Of a DNA stretch of 64,000 nt, positions 45,377-53,122 are shown one piece after another (position 1 is the stretch's first letter; each line of letters starts with the position of its first letter). Source of the DNA: Atopomonas sediminilitoris (GTDB lineage Bacteria > Pseudomonadota > Gammaproteobacteria > Pseudomonadales > Pseudomonadaceae); assembly GCF_022601735.1 (NCBI RefSeq), contig NZ_JAKUMM010000001.1:293091-357090 (forward strand). Direction: 5' to 3'. Made by a program: the position numbers and the translations under genes. The notes beneath the pieces are model-generated. The model did no database searches, was not told the origin of the DNA, and was given only the letters and a program-made list of their open reading frames with translations.

Positions 45377-46048
45377 TTACTGACCGATCACTTGGACTTT
45401 AGATAACGGCACCAAGCCGATACCCGCGAGATTGAGCTGCATTTCACCGCCGTTTTGCCCCAGCGTGACGCTATCGACATTGGCCGGCAGGAAGGTGTTT
45501 AACGCCCGTGGCTCGCCTTCGATATAGGCCTCGGCCTCAAAGCGATACGTGCCGGGGGCCAATTTGTTGCCGCTGGAATCGGTGCCATCCCACATGAAAC
45601 TCACCGAGCCAGCTTGCTGCGCGCCTAAGTTGACGCGATTGACTACGGAGCCTGCGCTGTCATACACGTTCACATAGGCATTGGTGCTGTAGTACGGCAG
45701 GTTCATTGAGCCTTTAAAGGTGCTCTGGGTATCCACTTGCGCCACTGTGGTCGGCACAATCACCGAGCGCCCAACCAAGCTTGAGGCTTGCAGCGCCTGT
45801 GACGATTGGAAGCCGCCGACCAAGCTGTTCATGCTGCTGTTGAGTGTTTCAATCCCCTCAACCGTACTGAACTGCGCCAACTGGGCGATAAACTCGCCGT
45901 TTTCTTGTGGCGACAACGGGTCTTGGTTGTTGAGCTGGGTGACCAGCAACTCCAGAAACTCGTTTTTACCTAATTCATCGCCCTTACTCTCGCGCGGTTG
46001 AATTTGGTATTGATCCAGCACAGAGCTGGTTGCGTTCACACTGCTCAT
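45377..46048 (-). CDS. flgD: Hook capping / hook assembly protein FlgD
   Basis: FlgD is the scaffold cap under which FlgE polymerises. The 223-residue protein has the conserved N-terminal LGKNEFLELLVTQLNNQDPL and ENGEFIAQLAQFSTVEGIE segments and a C-terminal FlgD Ig-like/Tudor-like domain (FMWDGTDSSGNKLAPGTYRF). Normal length. It lies between flgC and flgE. Confidence 0.97.
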   Translation of the reverse strand: MSSVNATSSVLDQYQIQPRESKGDELGKNEFLELLVTQLNNQDPLSPQENGEFIAQLAQFSTVEGIETLNSSMNSLVGGFQSSQALQASSLVGRSVIVPTTVAQVDTQSTFKGSMNLPYYSTNAYVNVYDSAGSVVNRVNLGAQQAGSVSFMWDGTDSSGNKLAPGTYRFEAEAYIEGEPRALNTFLPANVDSVTLGQNGGEMQLNLAGIGLVPLSKVQVIGQ

Positions 46049-46058
46049 GGCCTGCTCC

Positions 46059-46502
46059 TTACTGACCCAGCGTCAGCACACGCTGCATCATGCTTTTGGC
46101 GGTATTCATCATTTCGGCACTGGATTGAAAACTGCGACTGGCGGAAATCATGTTGGCCATTTCTTCCACCACGTTGACGTTGGGGTAGTACACGTAACCT
46201 TGCTCATCTGCCGCCGGATGATTGGGCTCGTAGCGCGGCATCAGCGAGGCATCGGACTCCACCACGCCGAGCACTTGCACACCGTTTCCCGCGTGTTCGT
46301 CCTGCGCAAACAACGAGCCGCCAGCGCCGTTAAGCGCCTCATTAAACTGCACCGCAAACACGGGGTGACGGGCGCGGTAGGTTTCGTCACGGTTGGACGA
46401 CACCGACTCCGCGTTCGCCATGTTGCTGGCGGTGGTGTTCAGGCGGATGGTCTGCGCACTCATGGCAGAACCGGCGATGTTGAAGATGCTAGAAAGGCTC
46501 AT
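46059..46502 (-). CDS. flgC: Proximal rod protein FlgC
   Basis: FlgC is a proximal rod protein. The 147-residue protein begins MSLSSIFNIAGSAMSAQTIR with SNMANAESVSSNRDETYRAR and ends with the axial motif EEMANMISASRSFQSSAEMM. It sits 13 bases after flgB and 10 before flgD. Confidence 0.97.
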   Translation of the reverse strand: MSLSSIFNIAGSAMSAQTIRLNTTASNMANAESVSSNRDETYRARHPVFAVQFNEALNGAGGSLFAQDEHAGNGVQVLGVVESDASLMPRYEPNHPAADEQGYVYYPNVNVVEEMANMISASRSFQSSAEMMNTAKSMMQRVLTLGQ

Positions 46503-46515
46503 GCTGAACTCCTAA

Positions 46516-46923
46516 TTAGTCGCCACGCAGGGCGCTGATCAGCCCTTTAAATTTGCTGTTCAAAAAGGTGAAGCTGGCTTGAAAGTCCACCGCGTTTTGC
46601 GCGTAAGCCGCTTGTTCGACATGCACATCCACCGCACTGTCATCCACCGAGGCACCCAGCGGATTGCGATAGCGCAACGCGCCCTCGCCCAGCTGTAACG
46701 TCGGCACGTCGATATGGCGGCTGTTGGTGGTGTCGATGGCAAAGCCTTTTTGCCCTTGCTGCCCGGCTTGCTCAGCCAGCACTGCAGAAAAATCCAGTTC
46801 ACGGGCACGAAAGTGCGGGGTATCGGCGTTAGCTAAGTTATTCGCCAACACGCCAGCACGCTGCGAGCGAAAGCTCAGTGCTTGCTGGTGAATGCCGAGG
46901 GCCTTATCGAACGAGATGCTCAT
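46516..46923 (-). CDS. flgB: Proximal rod protein FlgB
   Basis: FlgB is the innermost rod protein after FliE. The 135-residue protein starts MSISFDKALGIHQQALSFRS, with NNLANADTPHFRARELDFSA and a C-terminal QASFTFLNSKFKGLISALRG. First gene of flgBCDE, with a sigma54 promoter 40 bases upstream. It is transcribed divergently from the HD-GYP gene. Confidence 0.97.
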   Translation of the reverse strand: MSISFDKALGIHQQALSFRSQRAGVLANNLANADTPHFRARELDFSAVLAEQAGQQGQKGFAIDTTNSRHIDVPTLQLGEGALRYRNPLGASVDDSAVDVHVEQAAYAQNAVDFQASFTFLNSKFKGLISALRGD

Positions 46924-46962
46924 GCTGCAACCTTTGCCACTGGTGACTGTTGACAGAGATAT

Positions 46963-46978
46963 AGCAACCTGTGTGCCA
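46963..46978 (-). promoter_or_regulatory. Sigma54 -24/-12 promoter of flgBCDE
   Basis: The minus strand reads TGGCACACAGGTTGCT: consensus TGGCAC and TTGCT halves with GG-GC spacing 10, 40 bases from the flgB ATG. Immediately upstream of it is an A/T-rich stretch, then the CGGCAA island. Confidence 0.9.
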
Positions 46979-47040
46979 ATTAAAAATGTTGTTATATTTC
47001 AGATAGTTAATTTATTTTCAGTCAGCATTCTGCGCCCAAG

Positions 47041-47104
47041 CGGCAAGCTGCTTCCGGCAACGGCAAGGTGCTTTGCCGCTCAAGACAGGCGGCAACAGTT
47101 GCCG
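47041..47104. repeat. CGGCAA/TTGCCG island between flgB and the HD-GYP gene
   Basis: Six copies of CGGCAA or its complement occur in 64 bases: forward at 47041, 47055, 47061 and 47090, reverse at 47073 and 47099. They form two small hairpins (47061-47078 and 47089-47105). It is noncoding, in the divergent promoter region, about 60-125 bases upstream of the flgB sigma54 element and about 50-120 upstream of the HD-GYP start. Confidence 0.6.
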
Positions 47105-47157
47105 CTTGCGGCCAAGGCCACTAAATTGCCAGCAACGGACAGATAAACGGGGCAACC

Positions 47158-48396
47158 ATGGCGCTCAAGCGCATTGCCAAAGACGCGGTTATTCAAGGCA
47201 TGTTCATCCACGAGCTCGGCGGTAGCTGGATGGATCACCCCTTCTGGAAGCCACGCTTTCTGCTGGACAACACCCGCGACTTAAAGCGCCTGCACGGCAG
47301 CCTGCTAAAGACCGTCGTGATCGACACCCGTAAAGGCTTAGATGTCGAAGACCATGTGCCCGCGCAACTGGTGCCTGACCCGCCACCCACCGCCGTCGGC
47401 ACCAGCACCCGCGAAGAAAAACCCAAGCCGATCACCTTTGCCGATGAGCAAGACCGCGCCATGCGTTTGTGCAGTTTTGCCAAGAGCGTTCTGGCGGACA
47501 ACTTTGCTCTGGCCAAACAAGGCCTGCCGCTGGATAAGCCTTTGCTGGATGAGCTGGCCTGCGGCATTTGCGCCTCACTGGCGCGCCATCCGCACACCTT
47601 GATCAGTCTGACTCGGCTACGCCGGGCGGACGAATACGCCACCTTGCATGCCCTCGGCGTCAGTGCCTTGATGGTCTTGGTGGCTCAACGCCTAGGCCTA
47701 CCGCAAGCCTTGTGGGAGCGCACCGCGCTGGCCGGCTTGCTGCACGATATCGGCGAAACGCTGATGCCGGAAAAACTGCTCAATACACCTGGCGAAATCA
47801 GCCGCATTGATGGCTTATTGCTGCAAAGCCACACCCAGCGCGGTGCTGAGCTGCTGGCCAATGTAGGCATTGATGATCCGGTGCTGCGCGATGTCTGCCT
47901 GCACCACCATGAGCAAATGGATGGTCTGGGCTATCCAGAAAACCTACCCGGCGAAAAACTCAGTCTGTTAGCGCGCCTGTGTCACTTGTGCGATGTGTAC
48001 GATGCGCTCACCTGTGATCGTCCCTATAACACCGGTTGCTCCCCCGCCAGCGCGCTGAGCGACATGGCGCAGTGGCACGGCCACTTTGACGAGAAGATGT
48101 TTAAGGCCTTGGTCAAAGCCATGGGGGTGTACCCCACCGGCTCGCTGGTCAAACTCAGCAGTGGGCGTTTGGCGGTGGTCATGGAGCAACACAGTGAATC
48201 ACTGCTCACGCCCAAGGTTAAGGTGTTCTTCTCCAGCACCAACGGCACCCCCGTGCCGCAAGAGCTGCTGGATTTAAGCCGCCCCGGTGAAAATGAAAAA
48301 ATTATTCGCCGAGAAAACCCACAGGACTGGGGCTTCCCGCACTTTGATGAGTTATGGAGCGGCGCACGCAAGGGCCGCGTCTCGGTGTTTGCGTAA
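47158..48396 (+). CDS. HD-GYP domain protein (DUF3391 + HD-GYP), probable c-di-GMP phosphodiesterase
   Basis: A 412-residue cytoplasmic protein. The N-terminal 120 residues match the DUF3391 type found before many Pseudomonas HD-GYP domains (MFIHELGGSWMDHPFWKPRF). The HD-GYP domain carries the HD pair H196-D197, the QSHTQRGAELL helix, H249-H250-H251-E252, and DGLGYP with G258-Y259-P260, so metal-binding residues and the GYP motif are present. HD-GYP proteins hydrolyse c-di-GMP, which generally favours motility. The usual HDxGK reads HDIGE here. The gene is divergent from flgB and shares its upstream region; it occupies a place where other Pseudomonas have flgA/flgM or chemotaxis genes. No clear ribosome binding site is seen. 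The substrate is inferred. Confidence 0.85.
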   Translation: MALKRIAKDAVIQGMFIHELGGSWMDHPFWKPRFLLDNTRDLKRLHGSLLKTVVIDTRKGLDVEDHVPAQLVPDPPPTAVGTSTREEKPKPITFADEQDRAMRLCSFAKSVLADNFALAKQGLPLDKPLLDELACGICASLARHPHTLISLTRLRRADEYATLHALGVSALMVLVAQRLGLPQALWERTALAGLLHDIGETLMPEKLLNTPGEISRIDGLLLQSHTQRGAELLANVGIDDPVLRDVCLHHHEQMDGLGYPENLPGEKLSLLARLCHLCDVYDALTCDRPYNTGCSPASALSDMAQWHGHFDEKMFKALVKAMGVYPTGSLVKLSSGRLAVVMEQHSESLLTPKVKVFFSSTNGTPVPQELLDLSRPGENEKIIRRENPQDWGFPHFDELWSGARKGRVSVFA

Positions 48397-48397
48397 C

Positions 48398-49429
48398 TTA
48401 TAACGCCGGCCAACCACGGCGCCGCAGGCCTTGCGGCAACGCCGCCAGCACTGTGGCCGTCGAGACGGCCGGCACCGGATTTGCCTGCAAGTGCGGCACC
48501 ACCGCTGCCAATAACGGCTGGGCAAACGCAGGCTGAAAACGGTGCGCTAAGCCGGCAATTAGCTGCAACTTCGCCCCCGGCACTTGCGCGGCCAAATGCA
48601 CGCCGTGCATCACCGGTAACAAGGGGTCGGCGGTGCCGTGCACCACCAAGGTCGGCACCTGCAAGCCTTGTAGCAAGTCATTGCGCGCAGGCTCGGCGAG
48701 CAAAGCCAATAACTGCAGTTCTACCCCTTCTGGCCGCCAACTGCGGGCAAAACTGGCGGCGGCTTCGTCTTTTAACGCTTGCATATCACTGGGCCAAGCG
48801 GGGTTCCCCAAAGCTGCCAGCAAGGCAACTTGCTGGTCGATGCGCGCCTCTAAGCTATCCCCACTGCGCTGGGTCAGCAGGGTCAACACATGTTCATTCG
48901 GCGGCGGCAGGCCCGGATCACCACTCGTGCTCATCAACAAGGTCAGCGACAACAAGCGCTGCGGCGCTTTGGCAGCCATGTGTTGCGCCACCATGCCACC
49001 TAACGAAGCGCCCAGCACATGCGCGCGTTCAATCTGCAACGCATCCAGCAAGGCCAGCGCATCATCGGCTAAGTCAGCCAACACATAAGGGGCCTCAACC
49101 GGCAAACCCAAACGATAACGGACGGCTTGCCAGGCTAAACTGGGACTTGCAGCGCTGCGCTGCCAAACCGACAAACCCACGCCACGGTTATCGAAGCGAA
49201 TCACCCGAAAGCCTTGCTGACACAAGGCGGTGACCACGCTATCGGGCCAGTCAATAAGCTGCCCGCCCAAGCCCATCACCAACAACAGCGGCGGTTGATG
49301 CTCGGCACCAATGACCTGATAAGCCAGGCGCACCTCGCCAAGATCAACCATTTCAGTGGCCACTTGGCTGGCACAGTTAGCCCACAACCAACAAGGCCAC
49401 AGTAAGCACAACCACAGCACGCGACGCAT
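48398..49429 (-). CDS. Exported alpha/beta hydrolase
   Basis: A 343-residue alpha/beta hydrolase with an N-terminal signal peptide (MRRVLWLCLLWPCWLWANC; a signal-peptidase site near residues 17-18 is likely). The fold shows an oxyanion loop LLLVMGLGGQLIDWP, the FDNRGVGLS strand, the nucleophile elbow GASLGG, an acid in VVHGTADPLLPV and the His in AGLAHRFQPAF. The catalytic triad is therefore complete. Substrate unknown: esterase, lipase or peptidase are possible. The ATG at 49429 has GGGGTGG upstream. Its stop lies 1 base from the stop of the convergent HD-GYP gene, and no terminator separates them. Confidence 0.85.
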   Translation of the reverse strand: MRRVLWLCLLWPCWLWANCASQVATEMVDLGEVRLAYQVIGAEHQPPLLLVMGLGGQLIDWPDSVVTALCQQGFRVIRFDNRGVGLSVWQRSAASPSLAWQAVRYRLGLPVEAPYVLADLADDALALLDALQIERAHVLGASLGGMVAQHMAAKAPQRLLSLTLLMSTSGDPGLPPPNEHVLTLLTQRSGDSLEARIDQQVALLAALGNPAWPSDMQALKDEAAASFARSWRPEGVELQLLALLAEPARNDLLQGLQVPTLVVHGTADPLLPVMHGVHLAAQVPGAKLQLIAGLAHRFQPAFAQPLLAAVVPHLQANPVPAVSTATVLAALPQGLRRRGWPAL

Positions 49430-49530
49430 AGCGACCACCCCAACACCCCGTTATAAAACGACAGTGTGGCCAAGCGCGCCGCCCAGCGCTGCCATAAAAC
49501 CATGAAGATTTAATGACAGACAAAAAGAAA

Positions 49531-49558
49531 CCCGCCGGGATGCAAGCATCCGGGCGGG
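49531..49558 (-). terminator. Intrinsic terminator of the deaD gene
   Basis: On the minus strand a GC-rich stem (CCCGCCCGGATGC with GCATCCCGGCGGG, one mismatch, 2-base loop) is followed by TTTCTTTTTG. It starts 21 bases past the helicase stop codon. Confidence 0.88.
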
Positions 49559-49578
49559 CTAAAACCACAGTGTAAAAA

Positions 49579-51318
49579 TTAATCTTCGCGGTAACGACGC
49601 ATCTTCAGCGGCTTGCCAGCAACGCGGGTTTCTTTCAGACGGTCAAGAATCTGCGCCAAGCCTTGCTCTGGCAGCTCAACCAAGCTGAAGGTGTCACGCA
49701 GGGTGATACGCCCTACCTGATCTTTACCCAAGCCGCCTTCATTCAAGATGGCGCCCAGCAGGTTTTTCGGCTGCACACCGTCACGACGACCCACGCCAAT
49801 GCGCACACGCACGCTACCAGGCGTTGGCACATAGGCTTCTTCTTCACGCTGGCGACGCGGACGCTCACCACGCTCGCCACGATCATTGCTGCGTTCGCCA
49901 CGCGGCGCACGCTCACCCCGCTCAGGGCGGTCATTGCGGTCGTTACGCTTACGCTCTGGACGCGCGCCACCGGCCTGCGGCTGGCCTGGCTGCTCGGCTT
50001 TTAGCTCGGCATCGGTGAACGCTTGGTTGGCGGTCATGCGGGACAACAGCATGGCGGCCAAGGTGGCGGTATCGCACTGCAGACGCTTACACAACTCGTC
50101 ACGCACGGCACCGCGATGATCTTCGGCTTTCTCGCTTAAGGGTTGCAGCTGCTCCAACAAGCGCAGCAAACGAGCCTCACGCACGGCATCCGCGCCGGGC
50201 AATGCCATCGCCGGTACCGGCTGATTGGTCACACGCTCAATCACTTGCAGCATACGGCGCTCACGCGGGGTAGCCAGCAGCAGAGCGCGACCATCACGAC
50301 CAGCACGGCCGGTACGGCCGATACGGTGCACGTAGGACTCTGGGTCATACGGCATGTCGATATTCAGTACGTGAGTGATACGCGGCACGTCGAGACCGCG
50401 CGCGGCCACGTCGGTGGCAATCACGATGTCCAAACTGCCCTTACGCAGCTTGTCGACGACTTGCTCACGCATGGCCTGAGCGATATCACCGTTAAGCGCC
50501 GCTGCACGGTAACCGTTTTTGATCAGCATATCGGCCATATCAACGGTGGCTTGCTTGGTGCGCACAAAGCCAATCAAGGCGTCAAACGCCTCCACTTCCA
50601 GAAGACGCAGCACAACGGCTGGCTTTTGGTCGGCATGCACCATCACGTGGGCTTGCTCAATGCGCGAGACGGTTTGTGTCTTGGCGGCAATCTTGATGTG
50701 CTTAGGCTGCTTGAGGTGCTTCTCGGCAATCGCCTTGATCGAGGCGGGCAATGTCGCCGAGAACAACACGCTTTGACGCGCAGCGGGCATGGCCTGGAAG
50801 ATCACTTCAAGGTCATCCATAAAGCCCAGCTTGAGCATCTCGTCGGCTTCATCGAGCACCAACTGCTGCACACCGTTGAGCAGCGAGCTATCGCGACGCA
50901 GGTGGTCACACAGACGGCCTGGGGTAGCCACAATCACTTGCGCGCCCATGCGCAGGGCCTTGAGCTGCGGGCCCATCGGCGCGCCGCCGTACATGGCCAG
51001 CACTTTGACGCCGCGCATTTTGCTGGCGTATTTTTCAAAGGCGGTGGCCACCTGAATGGCCAGCTCGCGGGTTGGTACCAGCACCAGCGCTTGCGGGGTG
51101 TTGGCCGACGCGTTTAGGCGGCTCAACAGCGGCAAGGCGAACGCGGCGGTTTTACCGGTACCGGTTTGCGCCTGACCAATCACATCGTGACCTTCCAAGA
51201 TCACAGGAATGGCTTGGGCTTGAATGGGGGACGGTTCTTCGTAGCCAACAGCGTTAAGCGCTGCTAAAACGTCGGCATGAAGGTTAAGGGCGGCAAAGCC
51301 GCTTGTAGATTCGGACAT
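49579..51318 (-). CDS. deaD: DEAD-box RNA helicase DeaD/CsdA
   Basis: A cold-shock type ATP-dependent RNA helicase that helps ribosome assembly and mRNA turnover. The 579-residue protein has the Q motif (YEEPSPIQAQAIP), Walker A AQTGTGKT (residues 50-57), VLDEADEML, LFSATLP, and HRIGRTGRAGRDG. A dimerisation region follows, then an Arg/Gly/Asp-rich low-complexity linker (about residues 440-495) and a C-terminal DbpA-type RNA-binding domain ending in KPLKMRRYRED. This domain order is that of DeaD/CsdA rather than RhlB, RhlE or SrmB. AGAGG lies 7 bases from the ATG. It is monocistronic with a strong terminator and a long leader. Confidence 0.93.
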   Translation of the reverse strand: MSESTSGFAALNLHADVLAALNAVGYEEPSPIQAQAIPVILEGHDVIGQAQTGTGKTAAFALPLLSRLNASANTPQALVLVPTRELAIQVATAFEKYASKMRGVKVLAMYGGAPMGPQLKALRMGAQVIVATPGRLCDHLRRDSSLLNGVQQLVLDEADEMLKLGFMDDLEVIFQAMPAARQSVLFSATLPASIKAIAEKHLKQPKHIKIAAKTQTVSRIEQAHVMVHADQKPAVVLRLLEVEAFDALIGFVRTKQATVDMADMLIKNGYRAAALNGDIAQAMREQVVDKLRKGSLDIVIATDVAARGLDVPRITHVLNIDMPYDPESYVHRIGRTGRAGRDGRALLLATPRERRMLQVIERVTNQPVPAMALPGADAVREARLLRLLEQLQPLSEKAEDHRGAVRDELCKRLQCDTATLAAMLLSRMTANQAFTDAELKAEQPGQPQAGGARPERKRNDRNDRPERGERAPRGERSNDRGERGERPRRQREEEAYVPTPGSVRVRIGVGRRDGVQPKNLLGAILNEGGLGKDQVGRITLRDTFSLVELPEQGLAQILDRLKETRVAGKPLKMRRYRED

Positions 51319-51570
51319 GGGTCTACCTCTATAGGGTTGCCATGCACCGAGACCGAGCTGCTAAACCAAAAAAATAGCCCCTGGCAGCGACGGGTGGGAT
51401 GCTGTGCAACCGAATTCAACATGGAAGAGTGGCGTAAGGCAGCCAGTGCAGGCAGTCGGTACTCGCTGTACCTGTCTAAGAAAAGCCTGTAATTCTGGCG
51501 AAGCAAGCCGGCGGAGGCCGGAACGCGAAAAACCTGACGAGGCCAATCATTGGCCGGCGCGCACTATACA
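51319..51570 (-). promoter_or_regulatory. Long leader and probable promoter of deaD
   Basis: The 398 bases between deaD and the DUF2058 gene (51319-51716) hold no gene I can support. A minus-strand TATAGT (plus 51563-51568) is a good -10 candidate, without a convincing -35. It would give a 5' leader of roughly 230-240 bases. The leader starts near the palindrome GGCCAATCATTGGCC (51541-51555), and has a CCGGC/GCCGG hairpin near 51510-51525. Upstream of the -10 is an inverted repeat GTGTTTTT/AAAAACAC (51588-51612). Long structured leaders are typical of cold-shock genes such as E. coli deaD; function here is inferred. Confidence 0.5.
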
Positions 51571-51667
51571 GCAAACATCGCGCCAAAGTGTTTTTATTTT
51601 AAGCAAAAACACGCAGAACGCCGTTTACACGACCGGCGGCAAACACCCCGCCAAGGCTTAACCCGCG

Positions 51668-51710
51668 TGCACGACTGACTGTGCGCCGACCTAAGCGCAT
51701 CAGTCGTGCA
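51668..51710 (-). terminator. Two-stage hairpin after the DUF2058 gene
   Basis: TGCACGACTGA and TCAGTCGTGCA form an 11-base-pair outer stem; inside it TGCGC and GCGCA form a second stem. It starts 6 bases past the stop codon. No U run follows on either strand, so it may be a weak terminator or a stabilising 3' end. Confidence 0.5.
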
Positions 51711-51716
51711 GCAAAA

Positions 51717-52238
51717 TCACCACATCAGATCGTCTGGCACGACGAAATCTTTGTACGGATCATCCTCATCGCTGGCCTTGGGCGCATGGTGCGAAACCAC
51801 GCAGCTCTCATCCCGAGGGCGCAGACGCTCCAGCAACGGGGCGGGCACCAACTGATATTGGCCATTGCTTTGCACCACCGCCAAACGACCGCGACTGAGC
51901 CAGTCTTGCTGCTCGGCGGTGACGTACAACTGCTTGATCTTGGTGCCATGGGTAAAGCGATACAGCTGCTCGCCGCCTTCGCGACTGAGCTGGTGTTGCT
52001 CGATCATTTGCCGTGCTTGGGCGACGCCTTCTTTCTTGCGCTGTTCGGCTTGGCGTTGCTGCATCAGCTCGCGGTCACGATCGGCCTTGCTGGGGCCGGC
52101 CGGGGCAACGACTTCTTTTTCGAGCAAGCCTTGGCGTTCCAGCTTTTGCTCTTTCTTTTGCTTACGCGCGACCTGTTTGGCCTGTTTTTCATTGACCAGG
52201 CCAGCTTTCAACAGCTGATCACGGAGGGAGTTACTCAT
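51717..52238 (-). CDS. DUF2058 family protein
   Basis: A 173-residue protein of the DUF2058 (YaiL-like) family: MSNSLRDQLLKAGLVNEKQA at the start, a very basic KQAKQVARKQKKEQK stretch, a charged coiled-coil region to about residue 85, and the C-terminal QLYRFTHGTKIKQLYVTAEQ, LSRGRLAVVQSNGQYQLVPA segment. It is widespread in gammaproteobacteria and its function is not established; the basic N-terminal part suggests nucleic-acid or ribosome association, which is inference. AAGG lies in front of the ATG. It lies 44 bases after mazG, probably in the same transcript as relA-mazG. Confidence 0.88.
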   Translation of the reverse strand: MSNSLRDQLLKAGLVNEKQAKQVARKQKKEQKLERQGLLEKEVVAPAGPSKADRDRELMQQRQAEQRKKEGVAQARQMIEQHQLSREGGEQLYRFTHGTKIKQLYVTAEQQDWLSRGRLAVVQSNGQYQLVPAPLLERLRPRDESCVVSHHAPKASDEDDPYKDFVVPDDLMW

Positions 52239-52282
52239 CGCAATACCTTATCTATTTTGCGACACCGGCCATGCACGCAAAC

Positions 52283-53122
52283 TTAAGCGCCGCAGCGAGT
52301 GCCGGTGTTCTTTTCTTCTTTCTTGGCCAACAACCAGAGTGCTTCAAGCTGCTCGAGCGAGCAATCGGCAAAGCTGCGCGTTTCTTGCTTGAGCGTTTGT
52401 TCGATGTAACGAAAACGCCGCTCAAACTTTTGATTACCCGCCCGCAGCGCACTCTCGGCATCCACCTTTAGATGACGCGCGAGGTTGACCACCACAAACA
52501 GCAAATCACCGACCTCCTCGAAAATCGCCTCGGGGTCGTTATCGGCCATGGCTTCAAGCACTTCATCCAACTCTTCGCGCAGCTTATCGACCACAGGCAG
52601 CGCTTCCGGCCAGTCGAAGCCCACTTGCGCGGCACGCTTTTGCAGCTTGCTAGCACGCTTGAGGGCGGGCAACGCTTGCGGCACATCATCCAACAAGGAG
52701 AGCTGCTCCGGCGCTTGCGCTTTGTCGGCGCGCTCTTGGGCTTTGATGTCTTCCCAACGTTGTTTAATCGCTGACTCCGACAGCTTAGGCGTATCCAACG
52801 GCCCGTATAAATCCCCCTCGGGGAACACGTGCGGATGCCGGCGCACCAGCTTACGGGTGATGCCGTCGACCACTTGCTCCCAAGCAAAACGCTGCTCTTC
52901 GCTGGCCAGTTGGCAGTAATAAATCACCTGAAAAAGCAGATCGCCCAACTCCCCTTCAAGCTGCTGAAAGTCGCCTTGCTCGATGGCGTCGGCGACTTCG
53001 TAAGCTTCTTCTAAGGTGTAAGGCACGATGCTGGCGTAGGTTTGTTTCACATCCCACGGACAGCCATGCTCTGGGTCGCGCAAACGCGCCATCAGGTGCT
53101 TTAAGTCATCCAGCGTATACAT
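52283..53122 (-). CDS. mazG: Nucleoside triphosphate pyrophosphohydrolase MazG
   Basis: MazG hydrolyses (d)NTPs to monophosphates and pyrophosphate, a house-cleaning role that in E. coli also counteracts ppGpp build-up. The 279-residue protein has the tandem MazG repeats of the full-length enzyme: LRDPEHGCPWDVKQTYASIV and EEAYEVADAIEQGDFQQLEG with the EExxE metal-binding pattern followed by ELGDLLFQV, then a second copy with LREELDEVLEAM and EEVGDLLFVVVNLAR. It overlaps the relA stop by 1 base (TGATG), so it is coupled to relA. Confidence 0.96.
   Translation of the reverse strand: MYTLDDLKHLMARLRDPEHGCPWDVKQTYASIVPYTLEEAYEVADAIEQGDFQQLEGELGDLLFQVIYYCQLASEEQRFAWEQVVDGITRKLVRRHPHVFPEGDLYGPLDTPKLSESAIKQRWEDIKAQERADKAQAPEQLSLLDDVPQALPALKRASKLQKRAAQVGFDWPEALPVVDKLREELDEVLEAMADNDPEAIFEEVGDLLFVVVNLARHLKVDAESALRAGNQKFERRFRYIEQTLKQETRSFADCSLEQLEALWLLAKKEEKNTGTRCGA

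Noticed and set aside
50143..51117. 324-residue open frame on the plus strand opposite deaD
   Set aside because: His/Gln-rich antisense translation of the helicase; no ribosome binding site or family signal.
51361..51546. 61-residue minus-strand frame in the deaD leader, considered as a leader peptide
   Set aside because: It needs a TTG start with no ribosome binding site; no composition or position signal beyond being open.
51404..51661. 85-residue plus-strand frame in the deaD upstream gap
   Set aside because: No promoter or ribosome binding site and no recognisable protein; crosses the hairpins of the deaD promoter region.
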